In this document: positions 61,511-64,000 of the stretch, piece after piece | Layout of the letters: each line of letters starts with the position of its first letter | How positions within the stretch are numbered: position 1 is the stretch's first letter | Origin: Muribaculaceae bacterium Isolate-013 (NCI) | GTDB taxonomy: Bacteria > Bacteroidota > Bacteroidia > Bacteroidales > Muribaculaceae | DNA: 64,000 nucleotides | Assembly (NCBI GenBank): GCA_004102785.1 | Contig: SCEJ01000010.1 | Coordinates: forward strand, 1-64,000 | Direction of reading: 5' to 3' | The notes under the pieces: generated by a model | Seen by the model: the letters and a program-made list of their open reading frames with translations, nothing else | Told to the model about the DNA's origin: nothing | Database searches by the model: none | Program-made: the position numbers and the translations under genes

Positions 61511-61807
61511 TTAACGTTTCTTTTTGAACCCGTGAAATATGGAGAGTATCTTTTTTGCCGTGCGGTATGAAAAGAGCGCCACCTGGCCGTAGGTCAGCCA
61601 TGTGTCGAGGCTCATCCACAGCCCGAGCATGTTCGACTCCTCGCGGCGTTTCTCCGAGGCCATTTCGGCCGCCAGGCTGCTTTTTGCGAACTGTATTTTA
61701 AGGTCGTTGACCATCATGCGGTAACGTAGCTCGTTAAGGCTGTAGCCTTTGAATTTCTTCTTCCCGGCGGGAGCGGCGACCGGGGTGTGTTCGGCGATAT
61801 TGTTCAT
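61511..61807 (-). CDS. Small protein of unknown function (98 aa)
   Basis: Starts at ATG 61807 (MNNIAEHTP), 19 bp after the holin-X gene stop; an ATG at 61840 that overlaps that gene is an alternative. The protein has a basic Lys-rich segment (about 14-22), a helical middle (LRYRMMVNDLKIQFAKSSLAAEM) and a moderately hydrophobic stretch (about 60-85, LGLWMSLDTWLTYGQVALF), and ends KKKR. No family recognised. The genomic context with holin-X and YtxH genes suggests an envelope-associated role. Confidence 0.6.
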   Translation of the reverse strand: MNNIAEHTPVAAPAGKKKFKGYSLNELRYRMMVNDLKIQFAKSSLAAEMASEKRREESNMLGLWMSLDTWLTYGQVALFSYRTAKKILSIFHGFKKKR

Positions 61808-61826
61808 TGCGCAAGAGTTTACAATG

Positions 61827-62240
61827 TTACTCGGTTTCATCACCCTCCGGAATCTCCACAGGGCCGTCGGCGGGGTCCGGTCCGGCATCCTCTTTAAATA
61901 TCAGCATACTTACAAAACGAGACACCGGATTAAATATCAACGGCTTGCGAAGAAGCACAATCAGCGCTGCAAGCAGAAGATACACACCTCCCACTATCGC
62001 CCACGATGCGATGGGTGAAATCCACAGCGACAGCAGCTCTATAAGTGCCCCCGACGCGAATACCATGCCGATAATCGCCAGCAGCGAGCAGATGAAAATC
62101 ATCACCCCCGCGGCCAGAAGCAGCGAAAGGCGCTCTGCCACCGTTAACTTGGTTTTCTCCAGATACAAGTGGAACAAGCGCGTAAGGCCGCCTTTTAGCG
62201 AATTAAGCTTATCGGCCGAAAACATCCCTGAGTTGAACAT
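61827..62240 (-). CDS. Holin-X-like (phage holin superfamily III) membrane protein
   Basis: A 137-aa protein with an amphipathic N-terminus (about 8-35), two strong membrane helices (about 38-65 and 78-98) and an acidic C-terminal tail. LTVAERLSLLLAAGVMIFICSLLAIIGMVF and the second helix fit the Actinobacterial holin-X / phage_holin_3_6 family, which in Bacteroidales is a chromosomal small membrane protein, not a phage lysis gene. No phage genes are near. It lies upstream of the 98-aa protein and downstream of two YtxH genes. Confidence 0.75.
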   Translation of the reverse strand: MFNSGMFSADKLNSLKGGLTRLFHLYLEKTKLTVAERLSLLLAAGVMIFICSLLAIIGMVFASGALIELLSLWISPIASWAIVGGVYLLLAALIVLLRKPLIFNPVSRFVSMLIFKEDAGPDPADGPVEIPEGDETE

Positions 62241-62250
62241 AGCAAACAGT

Positions 62251-62343
62251 TGAATTTAAACAGTTCAAGGCGCATGACCCATGCGTGATTGCCGGAGAGG
62301 CAACCGCCATGAGCCATGCGTCATGAATCATGTGCCGGAGAAA
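62251..62343. repeat. Imperfect short repeats between holin-X and YtxH genes
   Basis: CATGACCCATGCGT (62273-62286) recurs as CATGAGCCATGCGT (62308-62321), and each is followed by a GCCGGAGA. No gene. They may fold into hairpins. Confidence 0.45.
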
Positions 62344-62550
62344 TTATGACTCCTTGATTTCTGCGGCAATCTGGTCTACGATTTCTTCGATTTCCTCTTC
62401 CTTGGAGCATTTGCACACTCCGTATTTACGGAGAAGCGAACGGATCTGGCCGCGGAGGTCCTCACCCTTTTCGGGCGCGAAAAGCAGTGCAGCACCTGCG
62501 CCTACGATGGCGCCGCCAAGGAAAGCGTAAAGCAAGTTCATCGGTTTCAT
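62344..62550 (-). CDS. YtxH-domain protein (copy 2)
   Basis: A 68-aa protein. The first 30 residues form a Gly/Ala-rich membrane helix (LLYAFLGGAIVGAGAALLFAPEKG) typical of YtxH, followed by GEDLRGQIRSLL and an acidic helix with two cysteines (CKCSKEEEIEEIVDQIA). YtxH proteins are general-stress-associated in Bacillus, but the molecular role is not known. It is 28 bp downstream of a paralogous YtxH gene. Confidence 0.8.
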   Translation of the reverse strand: MKPMNLLYAFLGGAIVGAGAALLFAPEKGEDLRGQIRSLLRKYGVCKCSKEEEIEEIVDQIAAEIKES

Positions 62551-62578
62551 AACAGTATCTTTTTTCGTGTTGTCAGTT

Positions 62579-62776
62579 TCAGCGTTTTACCACACCCTCG
62601 AGCTCCTCTACGAGCTTGTCGAGTTTCTGCTTTTTCAGGGAAATCCCTTTTGACTTGAGGTAGTCGGCGATTTCATCGCGGAGATCCTCACCTTTTTTGG
62701 GAGCGAACAGCAGACCGAGAGAAGCGCCTACCAGTGCTCCGCCCACAACCGCCAGTACGATATCCAGATTCTTCAT
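62579..62776 (-). CDS. YtxH-domain protein (copy 1)
   Basis: A 65-aa YtxH protein: the Gly/Ala-rich helix VLAVVGGALVGASLGLLFAPKKG, then GEDLRDEIADYLKSKG and a Lys/Glu-rich helix. It resembles the adjacent copy through the first 40 residues and then diverges, without cysteines. It appears to be the first gene of the small-protein cluster running to the 98-aa protein. No TAnnTTTG promoter was found upstream. Confidence 0.8.
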   Translation of the reverse strand: MKNLDIVLAVVGGALVGASLGLLFAPKKGEDLRDEIADYLKSKGISLKKQKLDKLVEELEGVVKR

Positions 62777-62862
62777 AATAAATCAGTGTTTGTTAGTGTT
62801 TAGTTGTTACGTTATATCTCTCTAACGCCGCGACATGCCGGAATGTTCGGAAACATCCCATT

Positions 62863-62896
62863 TTTATTAAGCGGGCATCTTTATTAAGCGGGCATC
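62863..62896. repeat. Tandem 17-bp duplication
   Basis: TTTATTAAGCGGGCATC occurs twice in tandem (62863-62879 and 62880-62896). AGCGG / CCGCT allows a weak hairpin. The sequence lies between the YtxH gene and uvrA. Confidence 0.85.
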
Positions 62897-62953
62897 CGTC
62901 CGCTAAGTAAGCTAAAAAAGGTGAAACGACAAAGCCGTTAAGGCAAAAATTGC

Positions 62954-62961
62954 TATCTTTG
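62954..62961 (+). promoter_or_regulatory. -7 element for uvrA
   Basis: TATCTTTG matches TAnnTTTG. The predicted transcript start near 62967 falls after an in-frame ATG at 62964, so the ATG at 62988 is favoured. No -33 TTTG is seen. Confidence 0.5.
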
Positions 62962-62987
62962 TAATGTTTTTGGATAATGAAACGACA

Positions 62988-64000
62988 ATGAAGTCAGACA
63001 AAAATAATATAACGGCACACACAAAGAAGCCTGCCGCAGCGCCCGGCGACGTAATTTCAATAAAAGGAGCCAGGGTCAACAACCTCAAGAATATATCCCT
63101 GACCATACCGCGCGGCAAACTTGTGGTAGTCACCGGTCTCAGCGGCTCGGGCAAATCGTCGCTGGCTTTCGACACCCTCTATGCCGAAGGGCAGCGGCGC
63201 TATGTGGAGAGTCTTTCGGCATACGCCCGCCAGTTTCTTGGCAAGATGCAGAAACCGGAAGTAGACTTCATTCACGGCCTCCCGCCGGCTATCGCCATAG
63301 AGCAGAAAGTCAATACCCGCAACCCGCGAAGCACCGTAGGCACATCGACGGAGATTTATGACTACATGCGGCTACTTTTCGGGCGCGTGGGCCACACGTT
63401 CTCGCCGGTGAGCGGCATGGAGGTGCGTCGCCACACCGTGACCGACGTGGTCGACGCCTCGCTGACCTACCCCGAGGGCACCCGCATGGCGGTGGTATGC
63501 GCGCTGTCAATCCCGGAGGGGCGCACGCTGACGCAGCACCTGGAAATTCTGCGCAAGGGGGGATACTCCCGCCTGTACCGCGACGGCAGTTTCTTCGACT
63601 TCGACGATGTGATGGCCGACAGCGGTGCCGCCACCGCCACCCCTCCCTACGAACTGCTGATCGACCGCACTATGGTGAGCCGGGAGCCCGACGAGCTGAC
63701 CCGTCTGGCCGACTCGGTGGAGACGGCCTTCTTCGAGGGGCGCGACCAGATGACCCTTGTGGCATGGGGCGCCGACGGGCTGCACCGCCACGATTTCTCG
63801 AAACGTTTCGAGGCCGACGGCATAACGTTCATGGAGCCGTCGGACCTCCTGTTCAACTTCAACAACCCCTTCGGAGCATGCCCCACCTGCGAAGGATTCG
63901 GCCGCTGCCTGGGTATCGACGAGCGGCTGGTGATTCCAAACCCGGCGCTGTCGGTATTCGACGATGCCGTGGCTCCGTGGCGCGGTGAGAAAATGAGCGA
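62988..64000 (+). CDS. uvrA: Excinuclease ABC subunit A (5' part, cut by the window end)
   Basis: Damage-recognition ATPase of nucleotide excision repair. The first 337 codons are present. A polar 20-residue leader is followed by [16 protein letters not shown], Walker [17 protein letters not shown] (about 49-64), [17 protein letters not shown] and the UvrB-interaction region. The first zinc-finger start [13 protein letters not shown] is visible near the right edge. No stop codon is reached, so the rest lies beyond base 64000. A -7 element and a 20-nt leader support the ATG at 62988. Confidence 0.95.
   Translation, partial: MKSDKNNITAHTKKPAAAPGDVISIKGARVNNLKNISLTIPRGKLVVVTGLSGSGKSSLAFDTLYAEGQRRYVESLSAYARQFLGKMQKPEVDFIHGLPPAIAIEQKVNTRNPRSTVGTSTEIYDYMRLLFGRVGHTFSPVSGMEVRRHTVTDVVDASLTYPEGTRMAVVCALSIPEGRTLTQHLEILRKGGYSRLYRDGSFFDFDDVMADSGAATATPPYELLIDRTMVSREPDELTRLADSVETAFFEGRDQMTLVAWGADGLHRHDFSKRFEADGITFMEPSDLLFNFNNPFGACPTCEGFGRCLGIDERLVIPNPALSVFDDAVAPWRGEKMS

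Noticed and set aside
61827-62240. Prophage remnant suggested by the holin-like gene
   Set aside because: There are no other phage genes. Holin-X proteins of this type are ordinary chromosomal proteins in Bacteroidales.

Overview
The window looks like a chromosomal segment of a GC-rich member of the Bacteroidales. Three things point there: promoters of the Bacteroidetes type (TTTG, 19-21 bp, TAnnTTTG), many families largely confined to this phylum (DUF4296, DUF4827, DUF3098, DUF4493/PCMD, PorT-like barrels, the glsA/glsB glycine-lipid pair, the conserved ileS-dksA-lspA and ftsX-DUF3098-uppP-truB-queA blocks), and codon use typical of a GC-rich gut relative of the family Muribaculaceae. The family assignment is inference. 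Genes are densely packed with many ATGA overlaps. No rRNA, tRNA, CRISPR array or prophage was seen. The one mobile element is the 5' end of a group II intron at the left edge.

Layout. 0.2-6.1 kb (minus): ileS, a cysteine-free DksA/TraR-like protein, lspA, a DUF4296 lipoprotein and a small protein. 6.1-10.1 kb (minus): nrnA, DUF4827 lipoprotein, glmM and a secreted NlpC/P60 hydrolase, from a clear promoter. 10.3-14.2 kb (plus): tsaC, a polyprenyl-phosphate sugar transferase and a ClC channel. 14.3-17.6 kb (minus): flavodoxin and a Ca2+ P-type ATPase. 17.8-22 kb (plus): META-domain lipoprotein, nucleotidyltransferase, galE, murI. 22-31 kb (minus): a ten-gene block glsA-glsB-wzi-lipoprotein-legB-ATP-grasp-neuB/legI-prmC-recX-comF, which puts glycine-lipid synthesis, capsule anchoring and nonulosonic-acid synthesis in one run. 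31-32.6 kb (plus): a DUF115-like protein and an IMPACT-family protein. 32.6-39.7 kb (minus): membrane protein, DUF2148, queA, truB, uppP, DUF3098, ftsX, miaB. 39.9-45 kb (plus): succinyl-CoA:acetate CoA-transferase-like protein, a bile-acid-symporter-like carrier, a Crp/Fnr regulator, a structured leader RNA and an OmpA-family protein. 45-49.8 kb: a PorT-like barrel (minus), a SufT-like protein and lpxH (plus), a small RNA candidate, a polytopic glycosyltransferase and an NlpC/P60 lipoprotein (minus). 49.9-53.3 kb: a NatA/NatB-type ABC exporter (plus) and a ROK glucokinase (minus). 53.6-59.7 kb (plus): three DUF4493 surface-lipoprotein genes, followed by a multi-stem structured element. 59.9-62.8 kb (minus): an outer-membrane barrel, prmA, and a small-protein cluster (holin-X, two YtxH). 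63-64 kb (plus): the start of uvrA, cut by the window end.

Much of the content concerns the cell envelope: lipoprotein maturation (lspA), peptidoglycan precursors (glmM, murI), undecaprenyl phosphate recycling (uppP) and loading (sugar transferase), nucleotide sugars (galE, nucleotidyltransferase, legB), lipid A (lpxH), glycine lipids (glsAB), capsule anchoring (wzi), OmpA, and surface lipoproteins.

The observations most worth follow-up are: (1) the 350-nt leader upstream of the OmpA-family gene, with its own promoter, a 17-codon Leu-rich upstream ORF built only from TTA/TTG leucine codons, hairpins and a terminator 88 bp before the gene; (2) a multi-stem element at 59.77-59.91 kb with two mutually exclusive pairings; (3) an about 80-nt orphan small RNA candidate at 47.2 kb; (4) an IleS whose HIGH signature reads GIHH; and (5) the nonulosonate locus with an ATP-grasp enzyme between its two recognisable pathway genes.
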